Assembly (NCBI GenBank): GCA_902541775.1
Contig: CACBSE010000010.1
Location: forward strand, 1 to 36,304
Direction of reading: 5' to 3'
DNA: 36,304 bases
DNA from: an uncultured Litorivicinus sp.
GTDB lineage: Bacteria > Pseudomonadota > Gammaproteobacteria > Pseudomonadales > Litorivicinaceae
Position numbers and translations under genes: made by a program. Under the pieces are notes generated by a model that did no database searches, was not told the origin of the DNA, and worked only from the letters and a program-made list of their open reading frames with translations. Of this stretch, positions 27,501 to 34,879 are shown one piece after another (within the stretch, counting starts at the first letter, position 1; the number at the start of each line of letters is the position of its first letter).

Positions 27501-27702
27501 GTTGATTGTTCTCCCTGGGGCGGGCTCTGAATTGTATCGAGGGATTGGGATTGTCGTGTTTGGTGGTCTGCTTTTATCGACTGTTTTGGCTTTGTTTTTT
27601 ATTCCACCATTGATGGCTGTTTTGATGAAACGATACAAACCGGGCTCACCGATCGGTGGTATGACGGAAGAGATGACAGCGCCTCTTTCTCAAACTGCCT
27701 GA
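24529..27702 (+). CDS. RND efflux pump, inner-membrane permease
   Basis: The 1057-residue protein is of the HAE-1/AcrB type, with a first span at 10-30 (AHPIGVLAVVLSMILFGVASLQTIPI), two large periplasmic loops, and the usual repeated 6+6 span pattern. Motif GMVVDASIVSLENIYR in TM4 keeps one aspartate (D409) where AcrB has two; residue 410 is alanine. TM10 has VVVNNAILMVEQ. Substrate cannot be read from sequence. The start is GTG overlapping the adaptor stop. Confidence 0.94.
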   Translation: MNGLIRSAIAHPIGVLAVVLSMILFGVASLQTIPIQMTPDIDKPILQVRVSWPGASPKDVEQEVVLRLERELTGLSGVQSVQSDSRRGQARVTLTYGVGQDMDAALVKLLGQLARVSGLPSDAEQPEVRTSNSDDSPIARMALVAQDGVEIDIDRLGQFVDTVILEPLSRISGIAEVTSRGGAAREIRIALDIDRVAEFGLSIAEVADAIRASSAEVTAGEITEGNRSFTLRTEAISYTPDTAKELVVRTDLRDGRIFNVKLSDIADIELGYKTPSSFRRLNGKPAITFAVLREPASNVVTTLERLKNEVDALNAGVLAEQGLDLRVVYDETVYIGSALDLVQNNIMIGGILAIVVLLTFLRALAPTAIVMIAIPVSIISTFVVIAGLGLSINVISLAGLAFAVGMVVDASIVSLENIYRLKQSGFPTLKAAYWGARQVWAPILGSALTTVVVFIPILILDLPVGQLFRDIAVAISASVIVSVIVSVTVIPALGSWLIKHVQSFDQQTRIPVIDTLARGFKRLVLSYCRIVVRSTAGGLVVVVALIAGSVATLMMMMPPLDYLPDGNRNFVFGRISVPPGYTREATVNFAQSMEDVARPLWENPNPEKLPHIDRFFFVAYNGGAFAGAATEDAGRIRELIPVLSEPVAKAPGARAFVTQASLFGRSVGGSRGILIDVLGPDYETVEPAFRSIRRQISELFPRKAGHQIRVRPSANALSPELVVRPDRDALARAGVSARDFAQALDVYNDGILVREIPLGGELVKLVLTTKTRETSKIEDIADIPVIARDGSLVKVGQVAEVSIESSPNQLIRKAGRRAVTIELRLHESIPLETAIAEINEKVVTPFNINSKNGVRLALSGAADELSKAWNSMQTNVVFAIAVIYLLLVILLKSFALPLVILVTVPIAATGGILGLALLNLYIDQPLDMLTMLGFIILTGVVVNNAILMVEQTLWHIQHDAMDSVAAILEATSNRIRPIFMSTLTSLFGLLPLIVLPGAGSELYRGIGIVVFGGLLLSTVLALFFIPPLMAVLMKRYKPGSPIGGMTEEMTAPLSQTA

Positions 27703-27709
27703 CGAGACG

Positions 27710-27737
27710 CTCGAGATTCGTTAGACTCTCGGGCTTT
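27710..27737 (+). terminator. Weak candidate terminator after the RND gene
   Basis: A 7-base stem (27710-27716 with 27727-27733, one G-T pair) with a 10-base loop is followed by CTTTT. It lies in the 56-base gap before prfB. Confidence 0.3.
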
Positions 27738-27758
27738 TCAACTTCACCGAGATAATGC

Positions 27759-28854
27759 ATGGAAATAAATGCCCGTAATACAATGATGGCAGACCTAAAG
27801 GCGCGTACCGACGTGCTGAGGGGGTATCTTTGACTACACAGCGAAGCGTGAACGACTCGACGAAGTCAATCTAGAGCTCGAAGATCCAAACGTCTGGAAT
27901 GATCCGGCCAAAGCACAAGCACTTGGTCGCGAGCGCGCAAGCTTGGAAGCTGTCATCGACACGATTGATGAGTTGGACCAAAGTCTTGCCGACCAGACCG
28001 AGCTGACGGGAATATTGCTTGAAGAAGGCGACCAAGAGGGACTCGTTGAAGTCGACGAAGAACTTGAGCATCTAGAAACCTTGGTTGCTGGTCTTGAGTT
28101 CCGCCGAATGTTTTCTGGCGAAGCTGACGGCAACAATTGTTATCTCGATATTCAGGCGGGTTCAGGAGGAACCGAAGCACAAGACTGGGCCAATATGTTA
28201 CTTCGCATGTATCTCCGTTGGTCTGAGAAAAAAGGTTTTAAGGTTGAGGTCGTCGAGGTTTCAGAGGGTGAGGTCGCAGGGATCAAGAGTGCAACGATTC
28301 ATGTGCAAGGTGAATATGCCTTCGGCTGGCTACGGACAGAGACAGGTGTCCACCGATTAGTTCGTAAAAGTCCTTTTGACTCTGGCGCAAGACGTCATAC
28401 TTCGTTCTCTTCAGTGTTTGCCTCGCCTGAAATCGATGACAATGTGGAAATTGAAATTGATCCATCTGATCTTCGCATTGATACCTATCGAGCGTCAGGA
28501 GCTGGTGGTCAGCATGTCAACAGAACAGATTCTGCGGTACGTATCACCCATGAACCGAGTGGAATTGTGGTGCAATGCCAAAGCCAGCGTTCACAGCACC
28601 AGAATAAGGATTTTGCGATGAAACAACTTCGCGCTAAGTTGTATGAACGCAAGATGGACGAGAGACGTGCTGAAGCACAAGCGCTTGAAGACTCAAAAGC
28701 AGATATTGGCTGGGGTAGTCAGATTCGTTCTTATGTCTTGGATTCCAGTCGGATTAAGGATTTGAGAACAGGCGTGGAGACCTCCAACACGCAATCAGTG
28801 TTGGATGGTGCTTTAGATCCATTTATTGAAGCAAGTTTGAAGCAGGGACTGTAA
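27759..28854 (+). CDS. prfB: Peptide chain release factor 2, with programmed +1 frameshift
   Basis: RF2 releases peptides at UGA and UAA. Zero frame starts at ATG 27759 ([10 protein letters not shown]) and runs 24 codons to in-frame TGA at 27831-27833. Ribosomes must skip one base after CTT (27828-27830) and continue GAC-TAC to give [13 protein letters not shown]. The long frame then carries [20 protein letters not shown], the stop-codon tripeptide SPF in [11 protein letters not shown], and the catalytic GGQ in [10 protein letters not shown]. The N-terminus lines up with E. coli RF2 (MFEINPVNNR...VLRGYL), which fixes the start. The TAA overlaps lysS ATG by one base. Confidence 0.97.
27819..27834 (+). 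promoter_or_regulatory. RF2 autoregulatory +1 frameshift site
   Basis: AGGGGG-TAT-CTT-TGA-C: an internal Shine-Dalgarno-like stretch sits three bases before the CTT slippery codon and the UGA stop. Low RF2 lets the ribosome slip to the +1 frame. It is the canonical arrangement. Confidence 0.96.
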
Positions 28855-30368
28855 TGACTGATCACACCACTCCAGAGATCGAAGTCGATGAAAATCAACT
28901 GATCACTGAGAGACAGAAAAAACTGTCTCTGATCCGCGATGCCGAGGGACCTACATTTCCGAATGACTTCAGACGGAGCCATTTAGCACTTGAGCTTACG
29001 AAAATGCACGGATCTGAAGATAAAGAGACGTTGGCTGAAAACGGTATTGAAGTCGCTGTTTGTGGTCGTGTGATGTTACGTCGAATCATGGGAAAGGCGA
29101 GCTTCCTCACGATTCAGGATACCAGTGGTCGTATCCAACTTTACGCTCGAAAAGCGGATCTTCATGAAGGCGTGTATGAGGATTTTAAGACCTGGGATCT
29201 TGGTGACATTGTTGGTGGCCGCGGGACATTGTTTAAAACCAATACCGGAGAGTTATCCGTTCATTTGACCGAAATTCGGTTACTCACCAAATCATTGCGT
29301 CCTCTGCCAGATAAACATAAAGGCCTGACGGATAAAGAACTATGTTATCGCCAGCGCTACGTTGATCTCATGACCAATGATGAGACACGTCACGTGTTTA
29401 CCTTGCGTTCAAAGGTAATCGCAGCGATTCGTCACTTTTTTGAATCACGTGATTTCTTGGAAGTCGAAACGCCGATGTTGCAAGTGATCCCCGGTGGGGC
29501 AACGGCGCGTCCTTTTGTCACCCATCACAACGCACTTGATATCGATATGTACCTTCGAATCGCGCCGGAGTTGTTCTTGAAGCGACTGGTTGTTGGTGGA
29601 TTCGAGCGTGTATTCGAGATCAACCGCAACTTTCGCAATGAAGGATTGTCGACCCGTCATAACCCGGAATTCACAATGCTCGAATTTTATTGGGCCTATG
29701 CGGATTATCGTGATTTGGTCGCTACAACCGAAATGCTGCTACGCGAAGTCGCACAAAATGTGTGCGGCAAAACTGTATTTACACTTGAAGACGGCTCACA
29801 AGTTGACTTGAAAAAGGCATTCCATACGCTAACGGTTAAAGAAGCAATTTTGAAGTATTGCGATAAAGCAAAAGATGCAATCCTTGATGATCTGGCACAA
29901 GCGACAACGCTCGCCCAATCATTAGGACTGGCAGTAGAGTCGTCGTGGGGCCTCGGCAAAGTACAAATTGAGATTTTTGAAGCGGTAGCTGAAGAGAAAT
30001 TGATGCATCCAACATTTATCACGGAATATCCGGCTGAAGTGAGTCCGCTTGCACGACGTAATGATGAGAATCCGTTTGTCACTGACCGATTTGAGTTTTT
30101 TATTGGTGGACGGGAACTTGCGAATGGGTTTAGTGAGCTCAACGATGCCGAAGATCAGGCGCAACGTTTCCGCGAACAAGTTGCGCAAAAAGCCGGTGGC
30201 GATGTTGAAGCAATGTTCTATGACGATGATTATGTGCGAGCTCTTGAATATGGGTTGCCGCCAACAGCTGGAGAAGGCGTGGGCATTGACCGGCTCGTCA
30301 TGTTTTTAGCTGAGCAGCATTCGATTCGTGATGTCATTCTTTTCCCAGCGATGCGTCCGCAGGGATAA
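28854..30368 (+). CDS. lysS: Lysyl-tRNA synthetase, class II
   Basis: Charges tRNA-Lys. The 504-residue enzyme has an N-terminal OB anticodon-binding domain ([30 protein letters not shown], about 66-95). The class II core has motif 1 around [15 protein letters not shown], motif 2 [23 protein letters not shown] and motif 3 [13 protein letters not shown]. Length is the family norm. It is coupled to prfB by TAATG, the same prfB-lysS order as E. coli. The 65-base gap downstream leads to the unusual ABC-like operon. Confidence 0.98.
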   Translation: MTDHTTPEIEVDENQLITERQKKLSLIRDAEGPTFPNDFRRSHLALELTKMHGSEDKETLAENGIEVAVCGRVMLRRIMGKASFLTIQDTSGRIQLYARKADLHEGVYEDFKTWDLGDIVGGRGTLFKTNTGELSVHLTEIRLLTKSLRPLPDKHKGLTDKELCYRQRYVDLMTNDETRHVFTLRSKVIAAIRHFFESRDFLEVETPMLQVIPGGATARPFVTHHNALDIDMYLRIAPELFLKRLVVGGFERVFEINRNFRNEGLSTRHNPEFTMLEFYWAYADYRDLVATTEMLLREVAQNVCGKTVFTLEDGSQVDLKKAFHTLTVKEAILKYCDKAKDAILDDLAQATTLAQSLGLAVESSWGLGKVQIEIFEAVAEEKLMHPTFITEYPAEVSPLARRNDENPFVTDRFEFFIGGRELANGFSELNDAEDQAQRFREQVAQKAGGDVEAMFYDDDYVRALEYGLPPTAGEGVGIDRLVMFLAEQHSIRDVILFPAMRPQG

Positions 30369-30414
30369 CGCGAATCTGGTCATTGGCAACCTCCGGCTGT
30401 TGATTTGTTCGCGT
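30368..30414 (+). promoter_or_regulatory. Long-loop hairpin between lysS and the ABC-like operon
   Basis: Perfect arms ACGCGAA (30368-30374) and TTCGCGT (30408-30414) enclose 33 bases with a small inner stem (CAAC/GTTG). TCTTTCTC follows. It could be a weak terminator or attenuator; evidence is only the base pairing. Confidence 0.25.
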
Positions 30415-30433
30415 CTTTCTCGATGGTGAGTTG

Positions 30434-30844
30434 ATGAATCCGTGGATCGCACATCTTGAAAATCAGGATTTGAAATGGATCGTAGACTATGGTCAAGGGG
30501 TCTATTTGGATCCAGGAATCGATGTGTATTTCCCGAAGCCAACATTGATCCTTGACGGGCAACTTGAGTGTCGAGGTCATGTTCGAGGTAGTGGGGCGTT
30601 ACTGGGAATTTCAGAATGGTATCTTGAGGTCGACCGAGGTGCGCTTTGGAGTGTTATAACACCCGTTTGGGCACTCGAGTTACCACTGACCCGTCAACAT
30701 CGAACGACTTGGAGTGTTGCGATTGCTGTTGCGATGTCCGCTGAAATTCGGCTCGCACAGCCTGATACCCGCGGCCTTGCTGATGTGGAAGCGGCCCGTT
30801 TGAAATTCCGGTATGTTGTGAGTCAGCTAGAGACCACTTTATGA
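30434..30844 (+). CDS. Small cyclic-nucleotide-binding-fold-like protein, first gene of ABC-like operon
   Basis: No family is recognised with certainty. The 136-residue protein has no signal or membrane span. Its middle reads like a degenerate CRP-type beta roll: VYLDPGIDVYF (the LxPGE region), TLILDGQLECRG (LYLVLSGxV region), GSGALLG (GxFGE region) and WSVITPVWALELP (the A-x-TxxxLLxLP strand). The phosphate-binding cassette (RSA/T arginine) is not evident, so cAMP binding is doubtful. The ATG at 30434 has GGTGAG three bases upstream; TTG at 30431 is an alternative. It is followed after nine bases by the mini-HlyD gene. The fold assignment is inference. Confidence 0.6.
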   Translation: MNPWIAHLENQDLKWIVDYGQGVYLDPGIDVYFPKPTLILDGQLECRGHVRGSGALLGISEWYLEVDRGALWSVITPVWALELPLTRQHRTTWSVAIAVAMSAEIRLAQPDTRGLADVEAARLKFRYVVSQLETTL

Positions 30845-30853
30845 GGGACCAAA

Positions 30854-31360
30854 GTGGCTGAAGAAAAGCGCCAATCGGCGACAGATAGTTTAGGATTGCC
30901 TCGCCGAATGTGGTGGCTGTGGCCTTTTGTTGTTCTATTGATTGTGATCTGGGCAATCAGTTTGTGGGTAATTCGAGTTGCAGATACGCAGGCAACGCTT
31001 GGTGTTGTGACTTCACACCGTGGGCTTGGCAATACCGCACGGGCTGAAGTCGCACTATTTGTCCCCTCTACGATGCAATCACGTGTGCTCGGTGAGCGCG
31101 TTGATGTGACATGCCAAGACGTGACACTGATCGGCCAAGTGTTTACCGAGTCGGGCGATATTTTGTCTGTTCAAGATATTCGTGACTGGGTTGGTAGCCG
31201 GTTATTGGCAGAGCGATTGTTTAATCAAGGCGTTCGATTACAACAGGTTGTTACCGAGTCGGATACGAATATCCCCGCGCCAGGCGAACATTGTGACGTG
31301 ACATTGATCAGCGGGCGTGTTCGTCTCATTGATCTATTAGGCCGTAGCTTAAGCCCATGA
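30854..31360 (+). CDS. Truncated HlyD-like adaptor, NHLM-system type
   Basis: The 168-residue protein has a cytoplasmic N-terminus, one span (about 21-42, WPFVVLLIVIWAISLWVI) and a periplasmic part. That part matches the C-terminal half of NHLM bacteriocin-system secretion proteins as I know them: AEVALFVPSTMQSRVLGERVDV, LIGQVFTESGDILSVQDI, and the end GEHCDVTLISGRVRLIDLLG. The coiled-coil hairpin and lipoyl domains of a normal HlyD (350-450 residues) are absent, so it could not span to an outer-membrane channel in the usual way. GTG at 30854 is the start. It overlaps the next gene by four bases. Confidence 0.6.
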   Translation: MAEEKRQSATDSLGLPRRMWWLWPFVVLLIVIWAISLWVIRVADTQATLGVVTSHRGLGNTARAEVALFVPSTMQSRVLGERVDVTCQDVTLIGQVFTESGDILSVQDIRDWVGSRLLAERLFNQGVRLQQVVTESDTNIPAPGEHCDVTLISGRVRLIDLLGRSLSP

Positions 31361-32586
31361 CAGCGACTTTGGATGGCTTTATTGCAACTGGAGCGACTTT
31401 TGAAGCTGTCGCGGATGAAGCTGAATCACTCGGATATCAGTTGAGAGAACGTCGCTTAAAACCGCCAGTTTCTGGATCTATTTTTGTTGATCAAAATGGC
31501 CTCCTGCACCGTGTGCGTTATCAACTCTTTGGTTGGGTTATCAGTATTGATGGCGACTCAAAAATCCATATCGTTCGGTGGCGGAAGGCGTTCACGGTCG
31601 GCGGATACGTGCTTGAGCCTGAGGTAGCCGATTATCGACTGACTATACAATGGCTCGCTTTGACTTTTGTGGTCCTCGCACGATTACTGCTCGTGCTGAT
31701 GGTTAGCATCCTCGGTCAGGTCGATGATTTGTCGTTGACTCCGCTTTGGATTTTAACAGCCCTCATTTTGGCTTCGACGACATACACTTCAATCACATTA
31801 ATTCACAGATCGCAGTGGCGAGACCTTGAAGCAGCGTTAGATGCGATGGCGCCTGATTGGATTCCAAGACTGTCCAGAGACGTTGGTGGCCGTAGCCTAG
31901 CATGTTGCACGATTCTAGGCATGTTGATGCTTGATAGTGTTCTGCAACTGTCCACATCAATTTGGGTGGTGGGGCTTGGTTTCTTGTTTCTTGATCTGAT
32001 GCCGACGCGTCATTTCAAACAAGCGCGAGCGATTGCTCCGAAACCTCGGGTCCGGATCGAACGAAAGCCGAGAAAAATGATGGATGAGCTGCTTGAGCTA
32101 CTTCATCTCAAAGGCGCGGGAGTACACGTGTTACGAACTCAGGTTCCAGAGATACTCTTGCGTGCGAGCGAAGAACTGGTTCGTCAAGGCCAGCCAATTA
32201 CTGTTCTAGGTCCAGAATCCGAGTTCCTGCCGGGTACGTTAAGGAGTAACTTTGCCTGGGATGCGAGTGACGAGGGTGAATACCATTTCGCCAATCTGAT
32301 GGAATTGATTGGATTGACTTATTGGCGAGAACGTTTCGGTGATTCACTCAATTATCAAATCGGACCTGACAATCAAGGTCTCTCATCCTCAGAGGCAGCT
32401 GCGTTGGCAGTCGCTCGAGCGCTGGCACAAGGTGCGGATACGTTAATTTTAGTCGATGCGTTAGCGCCTCTCTCGGCCGATCGGCAAATGGAGCTACTGA
32501 ATCGATTAGGTTCTGCGAATTGTCGTATTTTTGTATTTTCCAGCGTGTCTGACTTATGGGAAGGTGATGTCGTTGGGCTCGATTGA
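31357..32586 (+). CDS. Degenerate ABC exporter-like protein with C39-like remnant
   Basis: The 409-residue protein looks like a shrunken peptidase-ABC exporter. Residues 15-90 resemble the end of a C39 peptidase domain (EAVADEAESLGYQLRERRL then WVISIDGDSKIHIVRW), lacking the cysteine half. Four spans (about 98-118, 130-150, 178-198, 200-216) replace the usual six. From 280 the nucleotide-binding domain is legible only in its second half: VLGPESEFLPGTLRSNFAW (Q-loop region without Q), GLSSSEAAALAVARAL (signature LSGGQ changed to LSSSE) and TLILVDALAPLS (Walker B with alanine for the glutamate). I find no Walker A and no H-loop histidine. ATP hydrolysis is therefore unlikely. The frame is intact. 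Confidence 0.62.
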   Translation: MTATLDGFIATGATFEAVADEAESLGYQLRERRLKPPVSGSIFVDQNGLLHRVRYQLFGWVISIDGDSKIHIVRWRKAFTVGGYVLEPEVADYRLTIQWLALTFVVLARLLLVLMVSILGQVDDLSLTPLWILTALILASTTYTSITLIHRSQWRDLEAALDAMAPDWIPRLSRDVGGRSLACCTILGMLMLDSVLQLSTSIWVVGLGFLFLDLMPTRHFKQARAIAPKPRVRIERKPRKMMDELLELLHLKGAGVHVLRTQVPEILLRASEELVRQGQPITVLGPESEFLPGTLRSNFAWDASDEGEYHFANLMELIGLTYWRERFGDSLNYQIGPDNQGLSSSEAAALAVARALAQGADTLILVDALAPLSADRQMELLNRLGSANCRIFVFSSVSDLWEGDVVGLD

Positions 32587-34405
32587 AGCGCAAATTTTTC
32601 AGCTCGCGGCTGGCAACGTCTCAGCAAACCTTGCTAGGGATCGTTTATGGCAAGTCAAAGAAGGTGAAGCGAGACTCCGTCTGCTGATCTCAGACGATGA
32701 AATTGGAACCATGCCAGTTCCTGAATCAGGTTGGTTCCTAGTTCCTGAGTCGGAGTATTTACATATTCAGTTAATCGCAGACACAGCGATCTCGTTTGAA
32801 AGTCGGCTCCCACTCAGTCTGATCCCGCGGCTGGGTGATCTCGGCCGTAACCAGTTGATTCAACCCATTCGTCAGATGATGTCTGTCGCGGGTGTTGATG
32901 ATGGTGTCATCGACTGGAGTGTAAAATTAGCGCAACCCACATTCCGGTCTTGGTTCGGTGCGTCATTGGATCAGTCGATTAGGCTCGCTCAACCAATGTC
33001 ACCCGATATTATAACGCCACTGATTGCTGATCATGTGCCGCGAACAACGTTGGAGGAGGATTCGCTGCCTGAAGAACGGCGCGCGCTGCCTGTTTTGGTG
33101 ACTGCATCGATCTTATCAATTGTCGCTGTTGTGAGTTGGCTTTGCGCTTTAGTGACCTTTGAAGCACCAGGTTTTGCGCTGAGTTATAAATATTCCACTG
33201 TTGCGCTTGCAAGCCTAGGTATTGTTGTGTTGGCTGTTTGGGTAATTCATTTGTTCGCCCAGTATTATCGTGACGTATCACTTGTTAGTTTAGCGGCTGC
33301 CTTAGCAATGATGATACTGATACTCCTTTTCGAAGCCCCAAAAATTGCCATCTCGTTGATCTTTTCAGGAGGTCTGATCGGCGTGGCATATTGGGTCTAT
33401 GTGCGACGATTGCTCACTGAACTTCCAGCGATTGATCAGCCTATGCGCTGGTTATCGCTTCGGTTATCGCGTGATGGAGTCCCTTCCGTTAGAGAACGTG
33501 TACTCAAAGTTTGGGATCAGGCGCGTCATTGGGTGATCGCACGGATCGAATTGGTGGCTGAATACAGCCGATTTAGCCGCGCAGTGATTGCTGCAAGTTT
33601 GGTGATTCCTGCGATCGCATCAACGGATGAAACCCGACCAGTCGTTTTAACAGGACTGTCACTCGGAGCCCTGCTATTAATAGAACGCTTGCGTGCTGCA
33701 ATGCCAGTGAGTCTCGAGTCAACACCAGAACAGGGCGATAAAAAAACCGTGCGGCCTTTAGTGCTGAGTGGGGAAGTGCAATATGAAGACGTTGTCTTTC
33801 GGCGTCACGCGGGCGAGGCTCCGTTATTCAACCTACTGAGCTTCCATTGTTCTGATGACAGCTTGGTTCGTATCACCGCTGCTGAAGGCGCTGGCCTCTC
33901 AACGCTCAAACATTTATTACTCCGTCAAGTGACTCCAGAGCGCGGTATCGTGCGTGTTGGTGGAATGGATGTCGCACGGCTGGATCCAACTGTGTTGGCT
34001 TATTCTGTAATTATGCTCGATCATCCGCGAGACACCGACGTTACGACGGTCGGGGAGTGGTTGTTTATCGAACCGGGCATCGAGCCATCGACGCTTGAGA
34101 TACACCTGCAAGCATTATCTGCCAGCCATTGGATTGAATCGTTGCATGATCGCTTGAATGCATCATTGGGAGCTTTGCAATCGATCGCGGGTCCGCACGG
34201 GATGAATCGCTTGAAAATTGCAAGGGCGTTGTCAAGAAAGGGTCAGCTGATGTGGCTTGATCATTGGTTAATTGGTCTTGATCAGCGTTCGCGAACACAC
34301 GTCATCGATAGTTTGGTCGAACGCTCAGGGACACGTTTCGTGGTTGATCGCAATGAATTGCTCAAAGGTCAAGCATCGATTCACTGGGAGGTCTTGCGTG
34401 ATTGA
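32567..34405 (+). CDS. Degenerate ABC exporter-like protein, NHLM permease/ATPase type
   Basis: The 612-residue protein has an N-terminal soluble domain (1-165) resembling the cyclic-nucleotide-like region of NHLM ABC proteins (DRLWQVKEGEARLRLL). Spans lie at about 174-195, 210-230, 240-255, 260-277, 338-352 and 355-373. An ABC domain from 398 follows: LVLSGEVQYEDVVFRR. Every active motif is altered. Walker A is AEGAGLST, with L444 for lysine. The Q-loop reads IMLDHP, the signature SIAGPHGMNRLKIARAL, Walker B LMWLDH (H566 for glutamate) and the H-loop FVVDRNE. Architecture is kept while catalysis appears lost. Start ATG 32567 follows GGGAAGG closely; TTG at 32573 is a possible alternative. 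It overlaps its neighbours on both sides. Confidence 0.65.
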   Translation: MSLGSIEAQIFQLAAGNVSANLARDRLWQVKEGEARLRLLISDDEIGTMPVPESGWFLVPESEYLHIQLIADTAISFESRLPLSLIPRLGDLGRNQLIQPIRQMMSVAGVDDGVIDWSVKLAQPTFRSWFGASLDQSIRLAQPMSPDIITPLIADHVPRTTLEEDSLPEERRALPVLVTASILSIVAVVSWLCALVTFEAPGFALSYKYSTVALASLGIVVLAVWVIHLFAQYYRDVSLVSLAAALAMMILILLFEAPKIAISLIFSGGLIGVAYWVYVRRLLTELPAIDQPMRWLSLRLSRDGVPSVRERVLKVWDQARHWVIARIELVAEYSRFSRAVIAASLVIPAIASTDETRPVVLTGLSLGALLLIERLRAAMPVSLESTPEQGDKKTVRPLVLSGEVQYEDVVFRRHAGEAPLFNLLSFHCSDDSLVRITAAEGAGLSTLKHLLLRQVTPERGIVRVGGMDVARLDPTVLAYSVIMLDHPRDTDVTTVGEWLFIEPGIEPSTLEIHLQALSASHWIESLHDRLNASLGALQSIAGPHGMNRLKIARALSRKGQLMWLDHWLIGLDQRSRTHVIDSLVERSGTRFVVDRNELLKGQASIHWEVLRD

Positions 34406-34865
34406 GCAGCAACTGTTCCTGGGTGCATTGACTGAACAGGAATATCGACATTGGTTCGATAACTCGGTCATTAAAGAGTTGCGGCCTGGCGAGACGCTCA
34501 TTGGCGCGGATGATTTTCCCGATATCCATCTCGTTTTGCGTGGTCAATTTGCGATGCGCCGGGGAGAGCGATCGCCGGGTGTGGTCGGTTTGGATGAATT
34601 TCTCACCGGTTGGATGACCGATCGAGAGTGGCTTGCCGATCGGTCAATGGTACTGATTTATTTGGATTCAGGTCGATTTGGACAAACGTTATCGATTGAT
34701 CCACGTCGAAAGCACCTATTTCACCAAAGTGTAACACCCATGCTGGCTGGTCGCTTGTATCGTGATTTATGTGAGAGTCAGACTATTCCTATCGCTCTCA
34801 TGCGCGGATTTGAGCGAGGCGTGACACGTTTCCACGAGCTCCGGCAGACCTTTTTAAAGCGATAA
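34398..34865 (+). CDS. Second cyclic-nucleotide-binding-fold-like protein, last gene of ABC-like operon
   Basis: The 155-residue soluble protein contains KELRPGETLIGADDFPDIHLVLRGQFAMRRGE followed by GVVGLDEFLTG, a recognisable beta-roll core of the CRP/cNMP-binding fold. No DNA-binding helix-turn-helix and no clear phosphate-binding cassette are seen. GTG at 34398 is chosen because GGGAGG lies six bases upstream; an upstream in-frame start would run deep inside the preceding gene. It overlaps that gene's stop by eight bases, so it is translationally coupled. Function is unknown; a regulatory or scaffolding subunit of the membrane complex is an inference. Confidence 0.66.
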   Translation: MIEQQLFLGALTEQEYRHWFDNSVIKELRPGETLIGADDFPDIHLVLRGQFAMRRGERSPGVVGLDEFLTGWMTDREWLADRSMVLIYLDSGRFGQTLSIDPRRKHLFHQSVTPMLAGRLYRDLCESQTIPIALMRGFERGVTRFHELRQTFLKR

Positions 34866-34879
34866 GCGAGCAATCATCT

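Noticed and set aside
27943-28854. RF2 as a 303-residue protein starting at ATG 27943
   Set aside because: The upstream sequence continues in the same frame with RF2 homology to the frameshift site at 27831 and then to ATG 27759.
30434-34865. The ABC-like operon as a functional bacteriocin exporter
   Set aside because: Neither ABC-like protein retains Walker A lysine, signature or catalytic glutamate, the HlyD part lacks its hairpin, and no leader peptide or maturation enzyme gene is seen.
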